From Pipra filicauda (Eukaryota; Chordata; Aves; Passeriformes; Pipridae), in assembly GCF_003945595.2 (NCBI RefSeq), contig NW_024104420.1, positions 680,201 to 744,200 of the forward strand: a stretch of DNA of 64,000 bases, in the 5' to 3' direction. The notes under the pieces are model-generated. The model was given only the letters and a program-made list of their open reading frames with translations. It searched no databases and was not told the DNA's origin. Position 1 is the stretch's first letter, and each line of letters opens with the position of its first letter. Of this stretch, positions 59,901 to 63,230 are shown piece by piece. The position numbers were made by a program, and so were the translations under genes.

Positions 59901-62900
59901 GTGAAAAGCTTTTTGTCAGCTATTTCAATTGGATGAAATGAACATGTAAGCTTACTAGAAATCAAATTATATTGCCTCCTGTTAAGTCTGCTGTGGCAGA
60001 TCTTTCTTTGTAGAAAGTTACGTAATGGTATACGAGTACGTAATGGCACATTTCTGTATCATATGTTAGTTGTACCAGCAAAATAAATATGTCAGTTGTA
60101 TTTTAGGAACAAGGACAAAAAAGAAGTTGCAAATACTGAATAAACACAGTGAGGCACCAATAGTAGGCTGGCCATATATTGAATTCTGTAGGGAAAGGAT
60201 AGGATTTTCTTGGTCTTTTGTCCTCTTAGCCCTTGGAAGAACTAGAGACAATATACTCAGTTTTTGGCTTCTCTCTGACCAGCTTGTGTGTCCTACGTCT
60301 TGTTTGATATATTTGACCTATAAATATATGAATAAAGTAAAATAAGAATTGGAAAACTGTTAATGTTTTCAACATTCGAATTTTCAGTAATATGAAAAAT
60401 AGTTAAACTGTTTAAGCATATAGTGCTTATGGACAATTACCCTTTTCATGAGGTACAAACTCCAAATGTTACTAAATTGAGTAAGATGACGTGCCTGCAT
60501 TTTTATAAAAAGCATTAAATATTTTAACAATTCAATTTTTAAAAGGTAATTTAAAATGAGATAAAAGAAGATAATTTAAGGAATATTGTTTAAATTTTCA
60601 GCCATTTCTTCCTTCACAAAGTAGAGTGGAATATGATTCAGAAGAGAGCCAGGAAAGTGATGAAGATGATGAAGACATTGATGGAGATGTGTGTGCATCA
60701 AATTCATGTAATCAAGAGCATTCTAATTCAAATTCTTACAGGTAAGTAGCTTTAGAATGTAAGATCTTCTACAATGTCTGCTTGTATTTCTGGCCTTTTA
60801 TTTTTAAGTTAATACACCAGTTACTTGATATTTCATGGGAATGCATTATTTAGACTTAGTAGTTAATTTTTCACAATGATTATTGTACTCAATATAAAGT
60901 ATAGTGACTTTTGAATTCAGAGTATCTATAATATTCTAAAATACGGGTTTTAGTTTTTAGTAGTTTATAATGAGGATTTGAAGCTCTAAATTTAAATCCT
61001 AATATTGATTAAGTGAGAAAAAATTATTTTACTATTAGTAAATGACTTACTAGTGCTTTCTTGTTAGTTGGTCACTGATGAGATTGGCAATGGTTCAGCT
61101 GGTACTTCACAATTTGAAGATTTTCTACCCTTTGGCTGGACATGATCTTTCAGGTAATAAGCAGCAGAGTTGTTTCTTTATACCTAATTACCACACTTTA
61201 AATCAGTAATATGTTGAATAATATACGTATAATGTAGCTTTATTTTTAGTTCAAAAGTTCTTAATTTTTCAGTGATCTGGGAATAAATGTTTTGATACTC
61301 TTTATCATACAGGCATATTTATGAAATAATATTGTGGGTGGATAAAATGAATGGGTGAAAAGGAATGCTCAGTAGTTAGCAGAAGTCTCTGCGTACTTAT
61401 GTTTTCTTTGCCTCTTAGTCACATAAGAATGTTTACAATATGTATTTCTTGGTGGAAACACTATAGGCTTTTTGTAATTCAAGTAACAACCTTCCTACTC
61501 CTTGTTTCATAGATTTGTAGAACCATGAAATGGTTTCGGTTTAGAAAGGACCTTTAGAGATCATCTAGGTCCAGCCCTGCCTACCACAGGACAGGGACTC
61601 TTTCACTAGATGGTGTTGCTCAAAGCTTCATCTGACATGACCTTGAACACTTCCTGGGATGGGGCATCGACAACTTCTCTGGCAACCAGTTCCACTGTCT
61701 CACTATCCTCATCATAAAAAATGTCAACCTTATATCTAATCTAAATCTCCTTGCTTGGTTTAAAACCATTACTCCTTGTCCTATCACTACAGGCCGTGGT
61801 AAAAAGTCTTACTCTGTCTTTAACTTAAGTCCCTTTTAAATATTGAAAGGGTGCTATAAGGTTTCCCTGGAGCCTTCTTTGGTCCAGGCTGAGCAACCCT
61901 AACACTCTCAGCCTTTCTTCACAAGAGGGGTATTTCAGCCCTCTGACCTGTTTTCATGGCCCTTCTTTGGGCCCACTCCAACAGGTCCCTGTCATTCTTA
62001 CACTGGGGTCCCCATAGCTGGGTGTGGTGCCCCAGGTGGAATCTCATGAGAACAGGTATGAGGGGCCATATTCCTTCCTTCACTCTGCTGGCCATCCTTC
62101 TTTTGATGCAGCCTAGGATGTGGTTGGCTTTCTGGGCTGCAAGCGCACATTGCCGGCTCCTGTACAATTTTTCATCCACTGATATCTTTTAAGTCCTTCT
62201 CCGCAGAGCTGCTCTCAATCTGTTCATCACTCATTCGGTTTTGGTGCTGGTTATTGCCTTGGCTCAGGTAGACTTGTCCTTGTGTAAGCTTGGAAGGTTC
62301 ACATGGCCCACTCCTCAAGCCTGTCAAGGTCCCTGTGGGTGGCATCCCTTCCATCCAGCAGATCAACTGCACCTCTCATCCTGGTGTTACCTGCAAACTT
62401 CCTGAGGGTGCACTCACTACCACTGTATCACTGTCACAGATATGGAACAGTACTAATCCCAGTATGCATCCCTGAAGAATGCCACTTGTTGCCAGTGATC
62501 TCCATTTGGACATTAAATGTAACTCTTTGGTTGAGATCATTCAACCAGCTCCAGCCATTAGATAGTCCATCCTTATTGCTCCAGTTGAGAGGTAAGGGTG
62601 TTGTGTGGGACTATGTCAAAGGCCTTGCAGAAGTCAAAAATAGAGGACATCCATTGCTTTTCCCTTGCCTGCTAGTGCAGTCAGTCCACAATAGAATGCC
62701 ACCAGATTAGCTGGGCGCAATTTACCTGTTATGATGAAGGAATGTCATGTTTCTCTCATCACCTGCCTGTCACCTATATGCCTTGACATAGGAGAATCTG
62801 TTCCAATATTTAATTTTTGTCAGCATTGGAGAAGTCTGTTCCTGTATTTAGCAGTGATAGCACAAAGCAGTTCATCTTTTTGTATTTGTAAATATCAAAC

Positions 62901-63230
62901 TGAGGTTTGAATAAAGCTTAATTGGGGAGATACTGAAATAAACTTCAGTCTTCAGCTGCCGGAATTATCTTTGTCAAGATCATAATGGAAAAGAGAGGGT
63001 TTTTATTATTGTTTACTTGTCTTTCTAGAGCTTCCAGTTAGCTCCCCAATATGCCATGCAGTTTTGAAAACTTTGCAGCGCTGGGAACAAGTTCTTCTCC
63101 GACGTGTTGAGCTCTATGGGGGTCCACCTCAACATTATATTTCAGTTCATGCTTCTGAAGATTCCCTAGCTGCTGGTCCTGCATTGCTTCGCCATAAAAC
63201 TTTACTTGAGCCTACAAACACTCCTTTCAG
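8834..63230 (+). CDS. DMXL1: DMXL1 (DmX-like protein 1), partial: 31 internal coding exons
   Basis: DMXL1 is a very large WD40-repeat protein related to yeast Rav1 and Drosophila DmX. With WDR7 (rabconnectin-3 beta) and ROGDI, this family forms the metazoan RAVE-type complex, which promotes assembly of the V-ATPase on endosomes, lysosomes and vesicles (family knowledge). Here 31 exons with AG/GT borders join in one frame of 7,637 bases, about 2,545 of the roughly 3,000 residues usual for the family. The predicted protein follows mammalian DMXL1 much more closely than DMXL2: exon 2 reads [19 protein letters not shown], exon 3 follows DMXL1, and the run [18 protein letters not shown] is present. 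WD40 units fill roughly residues 30-1150, a helical Rav1 C-terminal-type domain lies near 1450-1800, and a linker with acidic patches follows. The start codon and the C-terminal propeller lie outside the window. No stop or frameshift was found. Confidence 0.96.
10440..11035 (-). mobile_element. CR1 LINE fragment, antisense
   Basis: Read on the minus strand, this is the C-terminal part of CR1 ORF2 and what follows it. The plus strand shows diagnostic complements: the 'gctttctgggcaaccaacccatg' block, the block for a [17 protein letters not shown] segment, and 'tcatggtccctctggatggcatccctt'. Both ends are incomplete. The CR1 3' tail is missing on the left and the 5' part is missing on the right, so the copy is truncated and decayed. 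Confidence 0.88.
11570..12420 (-). mobile_element. Non-CR1 LINE remnant: C-terminal reverse-transcriptase region with zinc finger
   Basis: On the minus strand an open frame of 209 codons (12293 down to 11664) encodes the part of a non-LTR retrotransposon polyprotein that lies after the catalytic core. It has a [19 protein letters not shown] segment, then RCL-x8-[26 protein letters not shown] and [13 protein letters not shown], and ends in a C2H2/C2HC-type finger (CAFC, then an SHRRAC-x2-KH end). The same frame continues upstream to about 12415 ([24 protein letters not shown]) with a single TGA at 12305-12303. This block order is known from LINE proteins of fish, amphibians and invertebrates and differs from bird CR1. 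I cannot assign the family. The copy is 5'-truncated and the catalytic core is absent. Confidence 0.82.
13436..13513 (+). CDS. DMXL1: DMXL1 exon 3
   Basis: 78 bases, 26 codons, phase 0 at both ends, between TTTAG and GTAAGT. It encodes [18 protein letters not shown] and then a KQNSSHHN end. The IAASYG-x-V-x-IFEP motif is the next WD40 strand set and is conserved in the family. The Lys/Asn-rich end is a variable loop. Confidence 0.95.
13514..15516 (+). other. DMXL1: DMXL1 intron 3
   Basis: About 2.0 kb of AT-rich intron between GTAAGT and a TTTCAG acceptor. A purine-rich run (GA/GGG) lies near 15095-15120. I see no transposable element or hidden exon in it. Confidence 0.8.
15517..15595 (+). 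CDS. DMXL1: DMXL1 exon 4
   Basis: 79 bases, entering in phase 0 and leaving after the first base of a Gly codon. Acceptor TTTCAG, donor GTAGGA. It encodes [20 protein letters not shown] and LTWNPT, part of the N-terminal WD40 propeller. The reading frame stays open into the intron for about 170 bases, so an ORF caller would overextend it; the DMXL1 match stops at the donor. The following 494-base intron holds nothing recognisable. Confidence 0.95.
16090..16222 (+). CDS. DMXL1: DMXL1 exon 5
   Basis: 133 bases from a TTTTAG acceptor to a GTAAGA donor. It completes the split Gly codon and encodes [20 protein letters not shown], a poorly conserved Asp/Asn/Thr-rich loop, and then [11 protein letters not shown], ending two bases into the Lys codon. 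The LLTGSSxLQLWS block is a classical WD40 strand d ending in LW. Confidence 0.95.
16223..18833 (+). other. DMXL1: DMXL1 intron 5
   Basis: About 2.6 kb. It contains an antisense LTR at 16436-16984, possibly with a short piece of internal proviral sequence to its right. The rest, about 17100-18830, is AT-rich and I recognise nothing in it. Confidence 0.8.
16436..16984 (-). mobile_element. Endogenous retrovirus LTR with adjoining polypurine tract, antisense
   Basis: The 549-base element reads TGTTACACAGAACACAG at its minus-strand start and ends in AAGAACA, so the ends are TGTT/AACA inverted. On the minus strand it has TATATAAGG (plus 16568-16575) and AATAAA (plus TTTATT at 16549-16554), in the order expected for U3-R. 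Immediately upstream on the minus strand, complementing 16985-16996, is the purine run AAAGGAGGGAGA. This is what a retroviral polypurine tract next to a 3' LTR looks like, and the flanks show no matching target duplication. It is therefore probably a 3' LTR joined to a short remnant of internal sequence rather than a clean solo LTR. A minus-strand ORF overlapping its start is not a recognisable viral gene. Confidence 0.72.
18834..18900 (+). CDS. DMXL1: DMXL1 exon 6
   Basis: 67 bases between CATAG and GTAAGC. The first base completes Lys, then comes [22 protein letters not shown]. This is a textbook WD40 unit ([20 protein letters not shown]), with the SPDGxxxATAG turn and the Asp of the next blade in exon 7. 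It leaves in phase 0. Confidence 0.95.
18901..21835 (+). other. DMXL1: DMXL1 intron 6
   Basis: 2.9 kb of AT-rich intron ending CGCAG. It contains a perfect tandem duplication of 31 bases at 21314-21375, listed separately. I recognise no transposable element in the rest. Confidence 0.8.
21314..21375. repeat. Perfect two-copy 31-base tandem duplication
   Basis: The unit begins AATCAATTTTTGTGTATATC and ends GACAAAAGCA. It occurs twice head to tail with no mismatch (21314-21344 and 21345-21375). A perfect duplication in a neutral intron points to a recent replication slip or duplication. Confidence 0.95.
21836..22011 (+). CDS. DMXL1: DMXL1 exon 7
   Basis: 176 bases, entering in phase 0. It encodes [18 protein letters not shown], a short variable loop ([13 protein letters not shown]), then [20 protein letters not shown] and KTSKFMP, and leaves two bases into an Arg codon. 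The DDCLVKVW strand and the [15 protein letters not shown] block are hallmarks of DMXL proteins. The donor is GTCAGT, which lacks the usual purine at +3 but has a good +4 to +6. Confidence 0.95.
22012..23412 (+). other. DMXL1: DMXL1 intron 7
   Basis: 1.4 kb of AT-rich intron with a TTTCTTTAG acceptor. No repeat element or alternative exon was recognised. Confidence 0.75.
23413..23602 (+). CDS. DMXL1: DMXL1 exon 8
   Basis: 190 bases. The first base completes Arg; then comes [20 protein letters not shown], a variable segment with [16 protein letters not shown], and [17 protein letters not shown] ending ALE in phase 0. CKDNVCRLW is a WD40 strand d. The downstream stretch is the conserved basic linker between blades. 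Donor GTAAGA. Confidence 0.95.
23603..25102 (+). other. DMXL1: DMXL1 intron 8
   Basis: 1.5 kb. It has a less AT-rich patch around 23950-24410 that is open for 145 codons on the minus strand, but I recognise no protein or repeat in it. Nothing else was seen. Confidence 0.7.
25103..25271 (+). CDS. DMXL1: DMXL1 exon 9
   Basis: 169 bases between TGCAG and GTAAGA. It encodes [20 protein letters not shown] (basic patch), then [15 protein letters not shown] and [18 protein letters not shown], leaving after the first base of an Asp codon. The [10 protein letters not shown] motif and [18 protein letters not shown] are nearly invariant in DMXL1 and DMXL2. Confidence 0.96.
25272..29090 (+). other. DMXL1: DMXL1 intron 9
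   Basis: 3.8 kb. It holds an antisense ERVL-type LTR at 26516-27094 with a poly-T run just upstream (about 26462-26474). A plus-strand frame of 130 codons at 27856-28248 has no recognisable product. The rest is AT-rich sequence in which I see nothing. Confidence 0.8.
26516..27094 (-). mobile_element. Avian ERVL-type solo LTR, antisense (copy 1)
   Basis: 579 bases, clearly the same family as the LTR at 56758-57350. Shared blocks include the GTGGTTTAA end, GGGGAGAGAATC, CACTGCTTCCC-TGG-CAGGCAGGTGTTCA, TCTGGAATATCCCTTTGGTC, TGTTCAGCACAAATCCAAAACACAG and the AGCCAAAACTA-GCACA terminus. On the minus strand it starts TGTGCTGGGTAGTTTTGGC. The TATA box is degenerate (CATAAAAAG, plus 26801-26808), and ATTAAA lies at plus 26638-26643. 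No internal proviral sequence flanks it. No clean 5-base target duplication survives (GATAG left, ACTAA right), which suggests some age. Confidence 0.88.
29091..29303 (+). CDS. DMXL1: DMXL1 exon 10
   Basis: 213 bases from a GGTAG acceptor to GTAAAA. It completes Asp and encodes [20 protein letters not shown], then [20 protein letters not shown] and [10 protein letters not shown], and then enters an acidic, poorly conserved linker ([14 protein letters not shown]). [21 protein letters not shown] is strongly conserved in the family. The following 751-base intron is AT-rich with nothing recognised. Confidence 0.95.
30055..30308 (+). CDS. DMXL1: DMXL1 exon 11
   Basis: 254 bases. The first part continues the acidic/Lys-rich linker ([18 protein letters not shown]), then come [39 protein letters not shown] and [10 protein letters not shown], ending in phase 0. 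[15 protein letters not shown] is a WD40 strand typical of this family. The next intron is only 93 bases (30309-30401), the smallest in the window. Confidence 0.96.
30402..31086 (+). CDS. DMXL1: DMXL1 exon 12
   Basis: 685 bases, entering in phase 0 ([20 protein letters not shown]) and leaving after one base of Gly. Key blocks are [60 protein letters not shown] and [13 protein letters not shown], then a variable stretch, then [19 protein letters not shown] and [20 protein letters not shown]. It carries several WD40 strands of the second propeller. The variable part, about residues 150-175 of the exon, is the least mammal-like. The frame stays open into the intron for 35 bases. The 530-base intron after it shows nothing. 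Confidence 0.97.
31617..31738 (+). CDS. DMXL1: DMXL1 exon 13
   Basis: 122 bases between TTTTCAG and GTAAGT. It encodes [39 protein letters not shown] and IS, ending in phase 0. [17 protein letters not shown] is another WD40 repeat. The next intron (568 bases) contains a 20-base near-tandem duplication around AAAATGGGGAATATT (about 32131-32168) and nothing else that I recognise. Confidence 0.95.
32307..32396 (+). CDS. DMXL1: DMXL1 exon 14
   Basis: 90 bases, exactly 30 codons, phase 0 at both ends, between AAACAG and GTAAGA. It encodes [20 protein letters not shown] and [10 protein letters not shown]. Being phase 0 at both ends and a multiple of three, it could be skipped without a frameshift, though nothing here shows that it is. 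The next intron is 307 bases, with nothing recognised. Confidence 0.95.
32704..32803 (+). CDS. DMXL1: DMXL1 exon 15
   Basis: 100 bases between CTTAG and GTAAAA. It encodes [20 protein letters not shown] and a variable end ([13 protein letters not shown]), leaving one base into a Gly codon. [17 protein letters not shown] is the conserved part. Confidence 0.95.
32804..34769 (+). other. DMXL1: DMXL1 intron 15
   Basis: 2.0 kb. Near 34262-34305 there is a short imperfect duplication of TATATGTAATTGGCCTAGTC / TATATATAATTGGTCTGG. At about 34422-34635 there is an LTR-like stretch, listed separately with low confidence. The rest is AT-rich with nothing recognised. Confidence 0.7.
34416..34635 (-). 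mobile_element. Possible retroviral LTR fragment, antisense (weak)
   Basis: On the minus strand there is AATAAAGCTGGATCAGC (plus TTTATT at 34503-34508) followed by a CT-rich R-U5-like run ending GTTACA. The stretch can be closed as TGTTAC...GTAACA (34422-34635, 214 bases). TATA-like TGTATAATAAAG overlaps the polyadenylation signal. There is no matching target duplication, and 214 bases is short for an avian LTR, so this may be an LTR fragment or a chance resemblance. Confidence 0.3.
34770..34886 (+). CDS. DMXL1: DMXL1 exon 16
   Basis: 117 bases between TCATCAG and GTAAAC. It completes Gly and encodes [20 protein letters not shown] and [18 protein letters not shown], leaving one base into Asp. 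[11 protein letters not shown] and LLHMWxLHLKSxPVS are family blocks, with WD40-like strands ending in MW. Confidence 0.95.
34887..36633 (+). other. DMXL1: DMXL1 intron 16
   Basis: 1.75 kb. An exact short tandem repeat ATATCTGCTGTTCAT lies near 34941-34970. Two coding-like plus-strand frames of unknown origin lie at about 35005-35127 and 35405-35613 (see findings). An antisense retroviral LTR occupies 35662-36300. The rest is AT-rich. Confidence 0.75.
35662..36300 (-). mobile_element. Endogenous retrovirus solo LTR, antisense, with internal tandem repeats
   Basis: 639 bases. On the minus strand it starts TGTCCTAGTTAGAACAGC and ends AAACCAGCACA. It is flanked by a 5-base target duplication with one difference (GACAT at 35657-35661, GCCAT at 36301-36305). 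Minus-strand signals in order are a TATA box (GATATATAATC, plus 36030-36040) and ATTAAA (plus 35736-35741). Between them lie about three tandem units of 24-25 bases beginning GCAGT at 35906, 35930 and 35955, with a partial fourth at 35980. No internal viral genes are attached, so this is a solo LTR. It is a different family from the ERVL-type LTRs at 26516 and 56758. Confidence 0.85.
36634..36858 (+). CDS. DMXL1: DMXL1 exon 17
   Basis: 225 bases. It completes Asp and encodes [20 protein letters not shown] (variable), then [40 protein letters not shown] and SVKPSA, leaving one base into Gly. [17 protein letters not shown] and EIISxKPSAGH are family blocks. The donor GCAG|GTTTGT is weak (T at +3), which matters because the next intron (652 bases) contains a candidate 21-base microexon. 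Confidence 0.94.
37299..37319 (+). CDS. DMXL1: Candidate 21-base cassette microexon of DMXL1
   Basis: Inside intron 17, a good acceptor (TTGACTTTCCTCTAG) and a good donor (AAAAG|GTAAAA) enclose exactly 21 bases. Inserted between exons 17 and 18 (both junctions after the first base of Gly) it keeps the frame, giving ENEMESK: the sequence would read [16 protein letters not shown] in place of KPSAGHLSS. Seen directly: splice-like borders, matching phase, open frame. Inference: it may be an alternative microexon. Not known: whether it is ever spliced. Sites this short can arise by chance. Confidence 0.4.
37511..39196 (+). CDS. DMXL1: DMXL1 exon 18 (large exon)
   Basis: 1,686 bases, the largest exon here, as expected for the family. 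It starts [20 protein letters not shown] and [13 protein letters not shown] (WD40 strand). It continues with [17 protein letters not shown] sequence (here [14 protein letters not shown]), [40 protein letters not shown] and [20 protein letters not shown]. Then comes a Ser/Thr-rich linker with [40 protein letters not shown], and an acidic linker. The end enters the helical domain ([40 protein letters not shown]). Entry after one base of Gly, exit one base into Gly, donor GTAAGG. The 577-base intron after it holds nothing recognisable. Confidence 0.97.
39774..39884 (+). CDS. DMXL1: DMXL1 exon 19
   Basis: 111 bases between TTTCAG and GTAACT. It encodes [20 protein letters not shown] and [17 protein letters not shown], leaving one base into Gly. 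This is the helical Rav1 C-terminal-type domain, highly conserved in vertebrates. Its length is a multiple of three and both junctions have the same phase. Confidence 0.95.
39885..41184 (+). other. DMXL1: DMXL1 intron 19
   Basis: 1.3 kb, AT-rich, ending in a long T-rich tract and ATTATGCAG. A plus-strand frame at 40318-40530 contains an acceptor-like TTGTTGCAG but no DMXL1-like sequence. Nothing else was seen. Confidence 0.7.
41185..41354 (+). CDS. DMXL1: DMXL1 exon 20
   Basis: 170 bases. It completes Gly and encodes [40 protein letters not shown] and [16 protein letters not shown], ending in phase 0. This is a signature stretch of the Rav1 C-terminal-type domain, with the FAWAFHSxAEEELL helix and the SELRxxGxGWWVRN motif. 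Donor GTAAAC. Confidence 0.97.
41355..42549 (+). other. DMXL1: DMXL1 intron 20
   Basis: 1.2 kb of AT-rich sequence. The exon 21 frame is open upstream of its acceptor from 42376, but DMXL1 similarity begins only at the TTCACAG acceptor. Nothing else was recognised. Confidence 0.7.
42550..42647 (+). CDS. DMXL1: DMXL1 exon 21
   Basis: 98 bases, phase 0 entry. It encodes [20 protein letters not shown] and [12 protein letters not shown], leaving two bases into Arg. [23 protein letters not shown] is essentially invariant in the family, in yeast-like Rav1 as well as animals. Donor GTAGGA. The following 689-base intron holds AT-rich sequence only. Confidence 0.97.
43337..43502 (+). CDS. DMXL1: DMXL1 exon 22
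   Basis: 166 bases between ATGCAG and GTAATA. It completes Arg and encodes [40 protein letters not shown] and [15 protein letters not shown], ending in phase 0. The [23 protein letters not shown] block is the core helical repeat of the Rav1-type domain. The next intron (764 bases) contains an AT-only patch near 43746-43795. Confidence 0.97.
43746..43795. repeat. AT-rich simple sequence
   Basis: A run of TAATA/TTATA-type units (ATAATATAATATTATAATAT and similar) that can fold back on itself. It is low-complexity intronic sequence with no inferred function. Confidence 0.8.
44267..44519 (+). CDS. DMXL1: DMXL1 exon 23
   Basis: 253 bases between AATTAG and GTAAGA. It encodes [20 protein letters not shown], then [19 protein letters not shown], and [20 protein letters not shown], leaving one base into Gly. 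VCLEKLxDxQLALVIxRLYE and [15 protein letters not shown] close the helical domain. The frame stays open past the donor for about 120 bases, but that part is not DMXL1-like. Confidence 0.96.
44520..46154 (+). other. DMXL1: DMXL1 intron 23
   Basis: 1.6 kb of AT-rich sequence with a TTTTCAG acceptor. I recognise no repeat element or alternative exon. Confidence 0.7.
46155..47245 (+). CDS. DMXL1: DMXL1 exon 24
   Basis: 1,091 bases, the second-largest exon. It completes Gly and encodes a variable start, then [40 protein letters not shown] and [20 protein letters not shown] long Ser/Asp/Glu-rich, weakly conserved stretch follows, with two DWSQP motifs (about residues 110 and 150 of the exon). Then come [40 protein letters not shown] and [20 protein letters not shown], ending in phase 0. 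The repeated DWSQP and acidic patches suggest a disordered interaction segment (inference). Confidence 0.97.
47504..47695 (+). CDS. DMXL1: DMXL1 exon 25
   Basis: 192 bases, 64 codons, phase 0 at both ends, between TTTTTAG and GTATGT. It encodes a variable Ser/Pro/Gln start ([16 protein letters not shown]), then [40 protein letters not shown] and HPDTQNNK. [20 protein letters not shown] is a family block. Confidence 0.96.
47696..48938 (+). other. DMXL1: DMXL1 intron 25
   Basis: 1.2 kb of AT-rich sequence. A short direct duplication (GCATGTGTCAT, near 48837-48864) is the only structure I see. Confidence 0.7.
48939..49015 (+). CDS. DMXL1: DMXL1 exon 26
   Basis: 77 bases between CTTACAG and GTAAAG. 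It encodes [20 protein letters not shown] and DGHSY, leaving two bases into Ser. [18 protein letters not shown] is invariant in vertebrate DMXL proteins. The next intron is only 175 bases. Confidence 0.95.
49191..49318 (+). CDS. DMXL1: DMXL1 exon 27
   Basis: 128 bases from TTTCACAG to GTATCT. It completes Ser and encodes [39 protein letters not shown] and QWP, leaving one base into Gly. [11 protein letters not shown] is a conserved block across the exon junction. Confidence 0.95.
49319..50782 (+). other. DMXL1: DMXL1 intron 27
   Basis: 1.5 kb of AT-rich sequence. A T run lies near 49466-49482, and a short TA/TACA microsatellite at about 49865-49908 (ATATGCATATGTACACATAC and onward). No element or exon was recognised. 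Confidence 0.7.
50783..51031 (+). CDS. DMXL1: DMXL1 exon 28
   Basis: 249 bases between AAACAG and GTTAGT. It completes Gly and encodes [60 protein letters not shown] and [11 protein letters not shown], ending in a basic, variable tail that leaves one base into a codon. The hydrophobic [20 protein letters not shown] segment is a conserved buried helix of the family and need not be a membrane span. The donor GTTAGT lacks a purine at +3. Confidence 0.96.
52745..52887 (+). mobile_element. CR1 LINE, short 3' tail, sense orientation
   Basis: About 140 bases match the CR1 3' end: a 'gagcaagaggttggaccaggcatcttcc' segment, CCAACCGATGTAATTC, and a TAGGATTCTGTAGG tail that corresponds to the CR1 ATTCTATG-type octamers. 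It is strongly 5'-truncated and decayed. Confidence 0.8.
54196..54239. repeat. Perfect 11-base inverted repeat (TGACGTGTCAG ... CTGACACGTCA)
   Basis: Arms at 54196-54206 and 54229-54239 are exact reverse complements separated by 22 bases, so the RNA could form an 11-base-pair hairpin. Each arm contains TGACG/CGTCA, the half-site of CREB/ATF factors. About one such perfect repeat with a short loop is expected by chance in a few tens of kb, so no function is claimed. Confidence 0.75.
55276..55309. repeat. ATT/GTT trinucleotide microsatellite
   Basis: A run of TATTATTGTTGTTATTATTG and similar units. It is short intronic low-complexity sequence. Confidence 0.85.
56758..57350 (-). mobile_element. 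Avian ERVL-type solo LTR, antisense (copy 2)
   Basis: 593 bases. On the minus strand it runs from TGTGCTAGTTTTGGCTCG to GGTTAAACCATGACA. It is flanked by a 5-base target duplication with one difference (GTAGC at 56753-56757, GTAGT at 57351-57355), the size expected for ERVL-type integrases. Minus-strand signals are TATA (CATATAAAG, plus 57067-57075) and ATTAAA (plus 56883-56888). No internal viral sequence is attached, so this is a solo LTR. Its TATA box is better preserved than that of copy 1 at 26516-27094. Confidence 0.92.
59426..59589 (+). CDS. DMXL1: DMXL1 exon 29
   Basis: 164 bases from CCATAG to GTAATT. It completes Asp and encodes a weakly conserved, charged start ([14 protein letters not shown]), then a Ser/Pro stretch, then [17 protein letters not shown], ending in phase 0. 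The [19 protein letters not shown] block crosses into exon 30 and is strongly conserved. Confidence 0.96.
59590..60601 (+). other. DMXL1: DMXL1 intron 29
   Basis: 1.0 kb of AT-rich sequence ending AATTTTCAG. A small direct repeat of the ACGTAATGG kind lies near 60018-60046. Nothing else was recognised. Confidence 0.7.
60602..60741 (+). CDS. DMXL1: DMXL1 exon 30
   Basis: 140 bases between TTTCAG and GTAAGT, phase 0 entry. It encodes [20 protein letters not shown], then a very acidic run (EDDEDIDGD) and an Asn/Ser-rich end (HSNSNSY), leaving two bases into Ser. An acidic tract is present at this place in the family, but its length varies between species. The next intron is 326 bases with nothing recognised. 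Confidence 0.95.
61068..61153 (+). CDS. DMXL1: DMXL1 exon 31
   Basis: 86 bases between TTGTTAG and GTAATA. It completes Ser and encodes [20 protein letters not shown] and PLAGHDLS, leaving one base into Glu. [28 protein letters not shown] is a conserved helical block preceding the C-terminal part. Confidence 0.96.
61154..63028 (+). other. DMXL1: DMXL1 intron 31
   Basis: 1.9 kb, most of it an antisense CR1 copy (61508-62715). The flanks are AT-rich with nothing recognised. Acceptor CTTTCTAG. Confidence 0.85.
61508..62715 (-). mobile_element. CR1 LINE, 1.2-kb 3' part, antisense
   Basis: This is the longest CR1 copy in the window. Its minus-strand 3' end is at the left (plus TCATAGATTTGTAGAACCAT, complementing the ATTCTATG-type tail). 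It continues through the 3' untranslated region into the C-terminal part of ORF2; decayed minus-strand frames at 61919-62179 and 62172-62372 read like CR1 (an [18 protein letters not shown] segment, a SSSAEKDL segment). Frameshifts and stops split it, so it is inactive. It is 5'-truncated at about 62715. Confidence 0.93.
63029..63230 (+). CDS. DMXL1: DMXL1 exon 32 (last exon in window)
   Basis: 202 bases between TTTCTAG and GTGAGT. It completes Glu and encodes [58 protein letters not shown], and two bases of Arg. LEPTNTPF is the conserved block just before the SKHHLAL-type sequence and the C-terminal WD40 propeller, which must lie to the right of the window. Confidence 0.96.
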
